A stretch of DNA of 64,000 nt from the NCBI GenBank assembly GCA_037893225.1, contig JAZGUH010000262.1, positions 1 through 64,000 of the forward strand, in the 5' to 3' direction. This document shows positions 45,539 through 55,090 of this stretch, one piece after another (positions within the stretch are counted from its first letter, which is position 1; every line of letters starts with the position of its first letter). A model generated the notes under the pieces. That model was not told the origin of the DNA and made no database searches. It saw nothing but the letters and a program-made list of their open reading frames with translations. This DNA is from Hippasteria phrygiana (Eukaryota > Echinodermata > Asteroidea > Valvatida > Goniasteridae). The position numbers were made by a program, and so were the translations under genes.

Positions 45539-46290
45539 GATGGACTGTGTACATTTACCCGTGCGAAGTTTGTGTGACTGAACCTCTCAGAATCCAAGGC
45601 AGCATCTACATGAAATAAGCAAACCATACTCAACAGAGGAAAGAAAAAAATATTCAAGTTCAAACAGTATTCTGACTAGTGTTTCAGGGATATTATTACA
45701 AAATAAAATAATTTGGGAAGGGGAACTAACTTCACCCCCCAAAAAAGTATTGCGCACCAATCACCAGGAAGGTTTTTTTTCTCATCTAATTGGAGTTCCG
45801 AGAATCCTTTAATTCAACTCATTTATTTTTAACCCAGCAATTGAATTGAAAAATGGAAAAGAAGAAAGAAAGAACAAATCAAGAGGATGCATGTGAATAA
45901 AAGAGAATTTATCAAACCACAAACCCAGTGTACAACACATATAAACTTGTCCTAGATTCACACAGTTTTCAGAAGTCAGATACAACGGACAAGGCCAAGA
46001 ACAACCTTTTTCCCGCATGCGCGAATTATGCCTGGGTCACGTAACTTTTGTCACACTTTGGTCACACGAGGATAGCCTACCAGTTACTGATGAATGTAAC
46101 CCTCTGGAATTAGAACAGCTAATAATGTCACATTATTAGCCAATCAGAAGAGGATTTGACAACCAACATGTGACCAATGCGACCAATGCGTCCATTCTAG
46201 GAATGTGCTTGCTCTACTAATGCCTGTAAGGACTGATGCTGTTCCCATGATGCTCTGAGTTTGAGAATGTCGAAAAGCAGGTTTAGGCCT
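45539..46290. other. ZNF1 upstream region
   Basis: 5' UTR sequence near the ATG resembles that of ZNF2. 46,085-46,280 is one arm of a long inverted repeat whose partner is 52,150-52,375. Confidence 0.55.
46085..46280. repeat. Long inverted repeat, left arm
   Basis: Reverse complement of 52,150-52,375, sharing CAGTTACTGATGAATG, AATGTGACATTATT, CCAATCAGAAGAGGATTT and GAATGTCGAAAAG in reverse order. The arms enclose ZNF2. They contain CCAAT motifs, so promoter duplication is possible. Confidence 0.8.
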
Positions 46291-46385
46291 AGTCCGAGTA
46301 ACTTTTTAACATTTGGACATGATCTGGCGATAGATCATGTCCAAATGTTAAAAAAGGCGATAAAGGGTCCAAGTTACTCGGACTA
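46291..46385. mobile_element. 95-bp foldback element with 9-bp duplication
   Basis: Arms TAGTCCGAGTAACTT and AAGTTACTCGGACTA, with further pairing of ACATTTGGACATGATC inside. Flanked by exact GTTTAGGCC at 46,282-46,290 and 46,386-46,394. A 9-bp duplication is typical of Mutator-like elements. Confidence 0.8.
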
Positions 46386-46424
46386 GTTTAGGCCTGGGCC
46401 TATTCTGTGTTCAACCATAGACCA

Positions 46425-46587
46425 TATCGCAAATACCGCCTGGTTGAGACGTCACAATGGTCACAAGGGATTGTGGGAAGGAAATGGGAGAGATTTTGGT
46501 GCGCGTTTCTTTCCCACAATCCCTGGACCCTAGTACTAGTACTAGTAGTAACCATTGTGACGTCTCATCCAGGCGGTACTTGCGAAA
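46425..46587. mobile_element. MITE with TATCGCAAATACCGCC termini, copy 1
   Basis: Termini TCGCAAATACCGCCTGGTTG and GGCGGTACTTGCG are inverted for about 60 bp, including GACGTCACAATGG and GATTGTGGGAA. A second copy is at 51,498-51,622. Confidence 0.75.
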
Positions 46588-47243
46588 GGTAGGGAGTCCA
46601 CCATTCATTTTGGACCGTATATCTGAACCCATGCAAAATTAGGTCTTCAAACAATGATAATTAGTATTTTGAGCGGTCCAAAACACACACAAAAGTGAAG
46701 TATTATATGGACAAAAGGTTTATCCTATTATTCATCTACTTAATTCACAAACTTGGAGGTGAGAAAGTTACTTCAAAAGTTGCCATTGTTATAAGATCGA
46801 AACATTTTTCACAATAAAAACTAAACCAAAGAAAACGCCTCAAAATGCATTCATGTGTAGACAGATTAGACCTTCCTTAACACAATGCTTTTGATAATAA
46901 TGTCAGCACGTTAGGCGCATTTGCATGGTCGCCACTTTTACAGACACCGGCACCCATAAATTACACCTTTAAAGTGCCATAACTCTAAAATGCAAGTACC
47001 TATCGAGCTAATTTTCAAACCATTCAATTTGTCTTGCAATTCCCTTTCCATTGGCACTGATTTGTGACAAATAGCAAAAAAAAACAAAAAACGCCAGACT
47101 CCCTACGATTACGAAAGGTCTATGGAGGAGTTTGTGGGCGTGTTTGTTTCACGCAGATCCGGAGCGCGATCAGTGATCCGGAGCGTCGAAAGCTGCTCCG
47201 GATCACGTTTTTAGTGATCCTGCTCGCGAGGTGGGTTCGCAAG
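46588..47243. other. Intergenic
   Basis: AT-rich, then a GC-richer patch with GATCCGGAGC inverted repeats (47,155-47,220). No gene recognised. Confidence 0.45.
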
Positions 47244-48020
47244 TAGGGGTGTGCATTAGAACCGGGTACCCGAGTGCCCGACCGTTCATGTCAGGAACCG
47301 GTTCCAGATTATGGAATCGAGTACCCGTACAACTTTACATTATCGCATAGTTACTTCCCAGACAATGAAAAAAGAAAAGTTCTGAATGTTACATTTATTT
47401 GTCGGGAATTTTCAAAATTAAAACTGGACTACATGTATGTGGGAAAACAGCACAGATTTCACGTTTATGACGCTCACGAAAGTTGACAATAAAGGGAATT
47501 TACTGGTCGTGGTTTTTGCAGTCTGAGTATGGATAAAAGCCTCGACGAGACATAATACTAATAGAATGCCTCAATCCACAATAAATACAACTGTATAAGC
47601 TTCTGGACAAGTCTTTTGTGATGATGCCGGTGCATGCGCGTGCCGGCACACGCAAAGGTGGAGAAGTGATCATGTCTACTGGACAGGCATGACTGGAGAT
47701 TTTCAGAATTTTGTCTGAATTCAGAGAAAGATATTATTACAACTTCCGGGATTGGAAGTTTTGGGTTGGGTTTCTTTAATTAACCCTCCTGTTCTCAGGG
47801 CCAAAATCGACCCAGCTGCTGTACAGTTCAAAACCTATCAAATTTCAGATTGAAACACACACAAACTGTCAGAGTTGGTGTTTAGAGATTTTGATAGGCT
47901 GTGATAGTTATAACTAGTATAGGAGGGTTAACGGGTGCCCTGGTACCCGTATTTTTTTCAGTCGACTCGGGTACCCGGTTCTTTTAATACCCGTAATATA
48001 GGCGTAAATGCACACCCCTA
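47244..48020. mobile_element. hAT-type nonautonomous element, 8-bp duplication
   Basis: Ends TAGGGGTGTGCATT and AATGCACACCCCTA, flanked by exact TTCGCAAG (47,236-47,243 and 48,021-48,028). The subterminal CGGGTACCCGAG motif recurs inverted at the far end. The 8-bp duplication and the end sequence fit hAT. No transposase. Confidence 0.85.
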
Positions 48021-48028
48021 TTCGCAAG

Positions 48029-48646
48029 ATCTAAGATGGCGACGTGCGAGACGGACAGAAAAAAGTGACGGTATTTTTTCGTAGATTTGAAGCATTTAAC
48101 AAGCTATTGTGACAGTATTTACTCATAATTCTTTTAGTGTATTTTTGTTATTAAAGCTATGTACGATTTATTTACTTTTCTGGAAATACTAGATAGTTTA
48201 TCATAAAAATAGCCCTACAGAATCTGAAGCAGACGACATTGTCGTGTAATACAAATTCTCCCAGCATGCAACATATAGCGATCCTGTTTGTTTTCGTTCG
48301 GCTCTGGCCGGATCACCTCCCGTTCCGTGTGAAACAAACAGGCCCTATCTGGCCTATGTTCCCTATGTTCCCAAGTTCAAGGCTTCCATCATCATGTTCA
48401 AACAAAAATAAGCATAGCATATTGATTAAAAAAGGAACTGATCTGACGTCACCTATACAGCCAAAAAAAAGAAGGAAACTGCCGTCCAGTAAATGGGTAT
48501 CTGGACAAAGTAAACGGAGGAAACATACCTGCAAAAAATATACAAAAGATCCTACAGCAGCAGTCTAGCGCCCTCTGCAGTTGAACATCAGAACGGTGGT
48601 GGCGTCCTTTGAGCTTTTTTGAGGGCCGGGGATGGATATGGGGGGT

Positions 48647-48684
<38 letters not shown>

Positions 48685-50214
48685 GATGGAAGGGGTATCC
48701 TGGGATCGGGCGTGGCTGCACTTTTTTATTTTGCTAAACAGTGTCGGGTTGCCACGGGGTTATTTTTCCCATAAAATAAACATTCCCGTGAATGGGTCTT
48801 CCACAAATGATTATTTTCTATAAAAGCTGTTTTACCATTATTCCTCGTCCATGGTTTTACTACTAGCCAGGGACAATTACTAACCATGGAGGTAGGAAAT
48901 CCTACCTCCATGTACTAACCAACCAGCCTAAATTAACAGCCTTAGGAATAGTGCCATGGTTGTTAAGACATTTGATCTATTAAAACTTGTCTAAACATTT
49001 CAGAAAAAGAATACATCAGCAATGGTGTTTCTTAAAAAGTTAAAATATGTAAAATTATTGGTTGTTTTTGCACTAGACGCAGTTTTTTTTAAAAAGGAAG
49101 CATAAGATATATGTTAAATCAAAATGCTGGCAGTTACATAGCCAGAGGGGGACATGGAGGATAACTTTCCCCTTGCTCCCTCTGGAAATTTTGGATTTTT
49201 TTTCTCTAGATTTGGTTAAGGGGCTGACACGTCATCTGTAGTGCATTGATAAGCATTCAGTTGAGACATGTATATGTAAAGGCTATTGAAAGTGCCGCCC
49301 ATTAAAAACTGGTCTGTTGCTCCTCCCCACCCCCACTTTTTCTAACTATTTTGCCAACACCCCACCTCCCCCCACCAATCGGGACACTTTTCTACAAAAA
49401 TTAAAAACATTTGATCCTGAAAATATTCGGGAAAAATATCAAACTTCCCCCCCTTGAAAATGGCCAAACCCACACCCCTTCATCACCCATCCTCTTAACA
49501 GAACCTGGCTATCCAACTAAATGCATCAAGGGTAGTCCAGTAAAAAAAAAAAAAAAAAGAACAAAGAAGAGATGACGATAAATTTCAATGAATAGGGTAT
49601 TCTGTTTTACGTTAGTAATGTTTTATTTTCAATCAGGTATTATTATTTGACATTGGATTACAGGGTCAGATAAAGTTTCAAAGAATGAAGAACTATATAC
49701 AGGGTGGTAAAAAAACAAAAACAGAACGGCATACTTCCGCAACCTTTAGAGTCCAACCTTCTGTACCGATGGATGAAGAATCTTTCAAGAAAAAAGATGA
49801 TACTAAGACCTCCTGATTCGGTCCAATAGTTTTTGCTGCAAGAATATTTTCTGGTCTTACAGTTTCCCAAACGTTCACCTTTTCATTTGTGATCTTCAAG
49901 GTATTAATATCGCTTTGGTAATGATCACAAATCAAATGGTTTTAATCTGGAAGCTTAATGTCTGTTAAGATGGCATCAGTACCAATCTTCATATTTTCAT
50001 AAGCCATCTAAAACATTTCCATCTGAAATGCTGTCATCTTCGACAAAACTGTGTCTGAAGTCTGAACACGTTTTCAACAGTCCAAAATTAAATCACATGT
50101 GGATGTGCACAAATAGTGTTATTGCATTCAACCAAAAAAAATATTCTAAACGTTGAAAAGAAACCGAGGTATTTATGTTTTATGACCTTTGATGTTTTTT
50201 TGCAGAAATAAAAA
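48029..50214. other. Intergenic between hAT element and ZNF2
   Basis: Just past the hAT duplication lies AAGATGGCGACG, a good Kozak-type ATG (48,036) with ten codons before a stop; it could be an old 5' exon but nothing supports it further. 48,640-48,682 is almost pure G. Around 49,700 TATACAGGGTGGT looks like a stray mariner end. ZNF2 3' UTR probably begins below 50,215. Confidence 0.45.
48885..48912. mobile_element. CATGGAG micro-palindrome, copy 4
   Basis: 28-bp perfect palindrome arms CATGGAGGTAGGA and TCCTACCTCCATG, flanked by exact TACTAAC (48,878-48,884 and 48,913-48,919). Confidence 0.85.
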
Positions 50215-51114
50215 TCATGCTGTGTCTTCGCTGTGGTCTGAACTCTCATCCTGGATCTTGGTGTGTTTCGCCATATGTTTCTTAAGACTAGCCTCCAGAG
50301 TGAAAGCCTTGCCGCAATCTTCGCACAGGAACGGCTTATTGTGGGTCTTACGGTGACTCTTTAGCCCTCGCTTTGTAGGAAACACCCGGCTGCAGATGTC
50401 ACAGACAAATTGTTTTAACCCGGAGTGAAGCTGCCTGTGCTCATACAGAGAGGATGGATGCGTGAAAGCTTTGTCGCATGTATCACACTTGTGCGGTCTC
50501 TCCGCGGTGTGAATCATCTTGTGGATTTTAAGGCGGCTTAACCGCGTGAAAGTCTTGCTGCAGATGTCGCAGACAAAGGGTCGGTCTCCAGTATGGCTCC
50601 TCTCGTGGACAGCCAGATAGCTTTGGCTTGTAAAGGCCTTATCACAAAAGTTGCATTTGTACGGTTTCTCGCCCGTGTGCATCCGCTCGTGGATTTTTAG
50701 GTAGGCCTTGTACTGGTAGGCATTGTTACAAAAACTGCACACAAACTTCTTTTCTCGCTCTGCATCCGAATGGGTCTGTTCGTGCCTCTTCAGACCACCT
50801 CCCTGCGAGAAGCCTTTATGGCATGTGGCACAAACAAAAGGCTTCTCCCCGGTGTGAACTCGCTGGTGACGGGTTAAATTGCTCTTCCCTGCGAAGACTT
50901 TGTCACATTTGTCACAAGGATGCGGAATCAGTCTACTGGCCGCGGCCAAATCTGGGATGGATTTGTCGGGGCAGATGCTGGACAGCAGAGTCTCGGTGGC
51001 AGTGTGGCTCTTCTGGTGTTCGTCAAGTTCTTGGCTGTTCATGAAAGCTTGCCCGCAAATCATGGTGCAGATAAATACACATGAGTTGGAATCCTCTTCA
51101 GACGGTGATGACAT
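50215..51114 (-). CDS. C2H2 zinc-finger protein, nine fingers (ZNF copy 2)
   Basis: A single-exon frame of 299 codons from ATG 51114 ([16 protein letters not shown]). Same plan as ZNF1: one divergent N-terminal finger, the [10 protein letters not shown] linker, then eight classical C2H2 fingers with TGEKP-type linkers; all zinc ligands are kept. The helix positions expected to touch DNA differ from ZNF1 in most fingers (for example QANLTRH against KSNLTRH in finger 2 and DVKHLLVH against SQSYLAVH in finger 5), so the paralogs should read different sites. Partners and targets unknown. A TATA-like TTATATAAGG lies about 30 bp upstream of the ATG. Confidence 0.88.
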   Translation of the reverse strand: MSSPSEEDSNSCVFICTMICGQAFMNSQELDEHQKSHTATETLLSSICPDKSIPDLAAASRLIPHPCDKCDKVFAGKSNLTRHQRVHTGEKPFVCATCHKGFSQGGGLKRHEQTHSDAEREKKFVCSFCNNAYQYKAYLKIHERMHTGEKPYKCNFCDKAFTSQSYLAVHERSHTGDRPFVCDICSKTFTRLSRLKIHKMIHTAERPHKCDTCDKAFTHPSSLYEHRQLHSGLKQFVCDICSRVFPTKRGLKSHRKTHNKPFLCEDCGKAFTLEASLKKHMAKHTKIQDESSDHSEDTA

Positions 51115-51497
51115 GATGAATTACTGACTGCGGACTCTCTTATATAAGGAGTTCTATGCAATGGCTGTGTGGTGAAGGCTAAGCCAACTTTCTCTCACAA
51201 TCCAAAGCAACATCTACATGAAGTAATCAAACAATAGACAAAAGAATATTCAAACAGTATTCTGACTGGTGTTTCAGGGATATATGTAGAGTACATTGTT
51301 ATAAAGCAATTTAAAGGGAAATCCGAAATGCTCCGTTACAACTTACATTTTGGCTTAATTAACATGATGAATGGCTACTGTAAGTTCATAAATAGGCGAA
51401 GCCAAAGAGACAACTGGACAAAGTGGTGATGGGATAAAGTAAAAATGGAGCAAATTTCTTTTGGGGAAAGATTTTACTTAAGAGTCCTCTAAGACTT

Positions 51498-51622
51498 GTC
51501 GCAAATACCGTCTGGTTGACACGTCACAATGAAACTTGAAAGGAAAAGGGGTGATGTTTGCTCTTGTTTCCTTCTCACAATCCGTTTTGGCCATTACATC
51601 TCATCCAGGCGGTATTTGCGAT
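51498..51622. mobile_element. MITE with TCGCAAATACCG termini, copy 2
   Basis: Shorter, diverged relative of 46,425-46,587: TCGCAAATACCGTCTGGTTG at one end and CAGGCGGTATTTGCGA at the other. Confidence 0.7.
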
Positions 51623-52010
51623 AAGGTCTATAAAACTTACAGGAATAATAGTTGTTTTTCTCAGATTTTTCAGTTCCTGACGTGACTAGCCAAGTCAGCA
51701 GGCCTAATTACTAATTAGGCCCTAAACTGCAAAATCACAGAAAATTCAAGTTCAAGACTTTTGTCAAGAAACTTTTGTGCAAAAGAGGCTCACAAGTGTG
51801 TGCCATAAATACTGAACATTTAGATGTTGTTGGGATGTGGGAATTCCGGGATGTGCTCAATGCATGGTCACTCACTCAGATTATCAGACGTTTTGCAGCT
51901 CGACTCGTGACAACTCGACCATTCCATTGAGACAACTCAAACGTTTACACGACTTGTCTTTCACACTACACAGACAGTCAAGTTTTCCACCGGCTGTGAC
52001 TGTGTTGTCC

Positions 52011-52028
52011 CATGGAGGAAGCTCCATG
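52011..52028. mobile_element. CATGGAG micro-palindrome, copy 5 (shortest)
   Basis: 18-bp palindrome CATGGAGGAAGCTCCATG, flanked by exact GTTGTCC (52,004-52,010 and 52,029-52,035). It sits inside the TCGAG-rich repeat. Confidence 0.8.
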
Positions 52029-52149
52029 GTTGTCCCGAGTCAAGTCAAGTCGAGTCGAGCGAGTTCGCAAACGCTCGAGTGTGCCCCTTCCTCCATGCTC
52101 ACATCATTGATATAACTCTATGACATGATTTACATATGTACAAATAAAC

Positions 52150-52375
52150 CTTTTCGACATTCTCAAAGCATCATGGGAACTGCATCACCTTTAACTGGCA
52201 TTAGAAGAGCAAGCACATTAGAACGGACTTGATTGGTCGCATTGGTCACATGTTCGTTGTTATGTTATGCTTGCAAAAATCCTCTTCTGATTGGCTAAAA
52301 AGTAAAAATAATGTGACATTATTACTAATTAGCTGTTCTAATTCTAGAAATTTGCATTCATCAGTAACTGGTACC
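52150..52375. repeat. Long inverted repeat, right arm
   Basis: Partner of 46,085-46,280 in opposite orientation, about 6 kb away across ZNF2. Confidence 0.8.
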
Positions 52376-52878
52376 CTGAGACGGATTCCCCAATTATTTC
52401 CTTTATTTTTATTGCCATTTAAAATTGATTTTTCTGGTTATTATTTTTCTTATGTTTCATGCAAAGATATATGTGAAAAGGGTATCGCTAAAGTCACGTC
52501 AAATCATGACAGATATTTAGCATAAAATCAATTAATATTTGGACTGGTTCACAGTGCCATAGGTTTGTGTATAAATTACATGGTTTGTTTGGCCTCCAAA
52601 CCCACAATGCATTGAGAATGTCAAAAAGGTTTATTGTAATGAATCATTTCCGGAGAGAATTTAAAAACTCACACACAAACGGAGAAGGACCGGAGAGGCA
52701 CACGTACTCGGGCGGGAGTTATTAACATTGTCAAGAGAGGGCGCACTTCAATGACCACGTGCGCGCGCGCACCATGCACCACAACCACCACACGTCGATG
52801 ATCTAAAAATAGAAGTAAGGGGGGGGGGGGGGATGTCTTCCTCGCCCGTCTTTCCAAGCGAAAAACAAAATAACCGAT

Positions 52879-52970
52879 TTTCAAAGTGAACAAAGAAACT
52901 TGGCATGAGCGGGATTCGAACCTGCGACCTACGGAACGTACCGGCGCTCTACCAACTGCCCTATATGTTG
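52879..52970 (-). mobile_element. tRNA-derived SINE
   Basis: The minus strand shows AGAGCGCCGGTACGTTCCGT, then AGGTCGCAGGTTCGAATCC (B box) and the tail CCAAGTTTCTTTGTTCACTT shared with 43,079-43,320 and 56,361-56,515. Confidence 0.65.
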
Positions 52971-53038
52971 TCTTTGCCTGTTTTTTGCCAGTTTTCTTTA
53001 TGACATTCTGGGTTTATGACTTCTGACTAGCGCCCCTC

Positions 53039-53042
53039 CCCT

Positions 53043-53111
<69 letters not shown>

Positions 53112-53160
53112 CCCCCCCCCCCCCCCCCCCCCCCACCCCCCCCCCCCCCCCCCCCACCCC
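53039..53160. repeat. About 120-bp poly-C tract
   Basis: Almost pure C with isolated T and A. The glycine-rich frame on the other strand is an artefact. The opposite G strand could form quadruplexes; length is also prone to assembly error. Confidence 0.9.
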
Positions 53161-53289
53161 CAACAAAGTCTTTAGACTCCAGTTGGATATAGAAGATGAG
53201 GAAGGAAGTATTTTAGACGTGGAAGGAAAACCCCAGAGAATAATTTTGGAGAAAACCCACGGAATCAGGTACAGGTAGAGACTGAAAAC

Positions 53290-53372
53290 CCAATCCACAT
53301 ATGGCCCCGGGATATGGCCCCGGGATATGGCCCCATCCGGGATTCGAACCTGGGTCCCACAGTGGTACAAAA
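53290..53372 (-). other. tRNA-like 3' half with 13-bp repeats
   Basis: The minus strand has GACCCAGGTTCGAATCCCGG (B box), followed by three tandem GGGGCCATATCCC-type units. No A box or acceptor partner, so not a tRNA gene. Confidence 0.5.
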
Positions 53373-53555
53373 GGAGAGGAAAGTATCATTATACACCAAC
53401 TTGATTCGAATCATATTTGTGCCCGCATAGGGCTAGTAGGCCTATCGTACGGGCGCCTCTAGTTCTCTACGTTGAAGCATTTTGATCTGTTCTCATCATG
53501 CAGATTGTATTTTTTGTGTGAAAATAGTAGCCGAGCAAAACGAATGATGAAACAC

Positions 53556-53622
53556 ATCACGTATTTCATCGTGATTTTTTTTGTTGTATTACTAAAAAAC
53601 AAATCACGATGGAATACGTGAT
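53556..53622. repeat. 67-bp hairpin
   Basis: Arms ATCACGTATTTCATCGTGAT and ATCACGATGGAATACGTGAT around a T/A-rich loop. It lies about 85 bp upstream of the HYOU1 stress element. Confidence 0.75.
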
Positions 53623-53706
53623 ATTAATCGAATAACCAACCAACACGTACACGTTTTCACTGTCAGAGATTGTTATAATCATGCTGGCTAGATGGTGCTT
53701 TTTTGA

Positions 53707-53725
53707 CCAATAGCGTGTCGCCACA
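53707..53725 (+). promoter_or_regulatory. ER stress response element (ERSE)-like site of HYOU1
   Basis: CCAAT, then nine bases (AGCGTGTCG), then CCACA. This matches the ERSE consensus CCAAT-N9-CCACG at spacing and nine of ten specified bases. In animals, NF-Y binds CCAAT and ATF6 or XBP1 the CCACG half to induce ER chaperones during unfolded-protein stress. Its place about 180 bp before a splice donor fits the HYOU1 promoter. Confidence 0.65.
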
Positions 53726-53906
53726 TTCAGGTCAACTGCACGACTTCCGGGTCACCAAATGTACACGTTTCCTTCGCACATGTTTTGTTTTACCGGCGTT
53801 TGTCGAAATGCGGTACACTTCTCATACGTGTTATTTCGCCTAGCCGTACTGAAAATTGATTAATCTGTCATTTTCCAACGGCTGTGTTCTTGAAGAAGAA
53901 GCCTCT
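53726..53906 (+). other. HYOU1: Putative HYOU1 transcription start and untranslated exon 1
   Basis: Ends in CCTCT followed by a strong donor GTAAGT at 53,907. The next acceptor in plausible context is a T-run plus AG at 55,061-55,062, 28 bp before the HYOU1 ATG. The start point was not located; exon length is therefore approximate. Confidence 0.5.
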
Positions 53907-54373
53907 GTAAGTATTCTTGAAGATCAGCTAGATTGATCGGGCTTTTTGTAGTAATTTTTGTTCGGGATGTTTGGAATGAACTCGATTTTGGAATCTCGAA
54001 ACATGGAGGAATACGATGGCCATATTGTTGCGTCGTAGGCCTATATGTAATTGTTTGTAATGTTTCAACTTTGTGTTGGAATTGTTAGGGATTTGTAGCT
54101 GCTACTATACAACATAACATGGGATATAGTCTTGGTAAGATTTTAATTTAATCCCCCCCCCCCCCCCCCAGGAAGGTAGGCCTATTAATTATGCAAATTT
54201 ATAGTTCCATTGTCTGGCACAAGTGGCAGGACTAGGCGGAGTAGGCCTACCAGCTGGCAAACAAAAACAATGAACAGATTTTCCGGGGGGGGGGGGGGGG
54301 GGGGGAGTGGTGTGAGGGTGGGGGTTGGGGAATAAATCAATAAGACTCAGATTTGCTATTTGGTAGCATGTAC

Positions 54374-54396
54374 CATGGAGGTAGGAAACCTCCATG
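54374..54396. mobile_element. CATGGAG micro-palindrome, copy 6
   Basis: 23 bp, CATGGAGGTAGGAAACCTCCATG-type (arms CATGGAGGT and ACCTCCATG region), with exact CATGTAC on both sides (54,367-54,373 and 54,397-54,403). A 12-bp CATGGAGGCATG follows at 54,408. Confidence 0.85.
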
Positions 54397-54906
54397 CATG
54401 TACATAACATGGAGGCATGGTACATTGTACTACTCAGATTCACGTGAACATGGTGTTGCCTTGGCGGTGCTATTTCAGTATTTGTGATGCCCAATTTTCT
54501 GTCAGTGACGGCGCTGTGACTGGCTTGTTTTTATTTAGTTTTTGATCATTTATTGTCAAATAATTGGTGTTTGTTAATTGTTACTATTTTAAATGACTCG
54601 GACAATTATTTTTATATTTATAACAAATTGATAAGAAATAAATGGGGCTCAAACTTTCAGTTAACGAAATTAGCAATTTGGCAATAGGGCCTATGGTCAC
54701 AACTTTGTAACTGAAATTGTCCTCCAAAATGACCAAAAATTTAAATCAACAAAAATCTATAACTTTGCATAGGGATCCATGTGATAACCTATCAGGACCA
54801 TTGACCCCTCATTATATATTTATATTTTTGTTTACTCTTTTCCAGTGATATAAAATTTAAAAGAATTGAAGCAACTTAAAATTGTTATGAATCTGCCTAC
54901 ATGTAC

Positions 54907-54931
54907 CATGGAGAAATATAACTTCTCCATG
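54907..54931. mobile_element. CATGGAG micro-palindrome, copy 7
   Basis: 25 bp with arms CATGGAGAA and TTCTCCATG and a different middle, flanked by exact CATGTAC (54,900-54,906 and 54,932-54,938). Lies in the putative HYOU1 first intron. Confidence 0.85.
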
Positions 54932-55090
54932 CATGTACCATGCAATCTGGCCCATCATGGCAGCCATAATTCGGCTGTCAACTTTGTCACGAACGAACCA
55001 CAGACAACACACATGGATTACTCTGAAATTTATTTCGATTTGTGGTACCCTTTTTTTTTTAGCTTCATAACTGAAACACCCGCTCCAAGA

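Larger units (their letters stand above)
51115..52150. other. ZNF2 upstream region
   Basis: Promoter-proximal sequence, then repeats: a MITE at 51,498-51,622 and a patch rich in TCGAGT and GACAACTCGACC motifs at 51,890-52,080, also seen near 20,040 and 55,370. No other gene seen. Confidence 0.5.
52376..53555. other. Intergenic repeats before HYOU1
   Basis: Simple sequence, a SINE at 52,879, a poly-C block at 53,039-53,160 and a tRNA-like 3' half at 53,290-53,372. No gene seen. Confidence 0.5.

Noticed and set aside
48239..48568. 109-codon frame with basic, NLS-like tail
   Set aside because: No recognisable domain, no splice or promoter support, and similar frames occur by chance in this length of sequence.
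48632..48823. Glycine-rich frame and its proline-rich antisense
   Set aside because: Homopolymer artefact.
53014..53370. Glycine-rich protein frame
   Set aside because: Translation of a poly-C/G tract.
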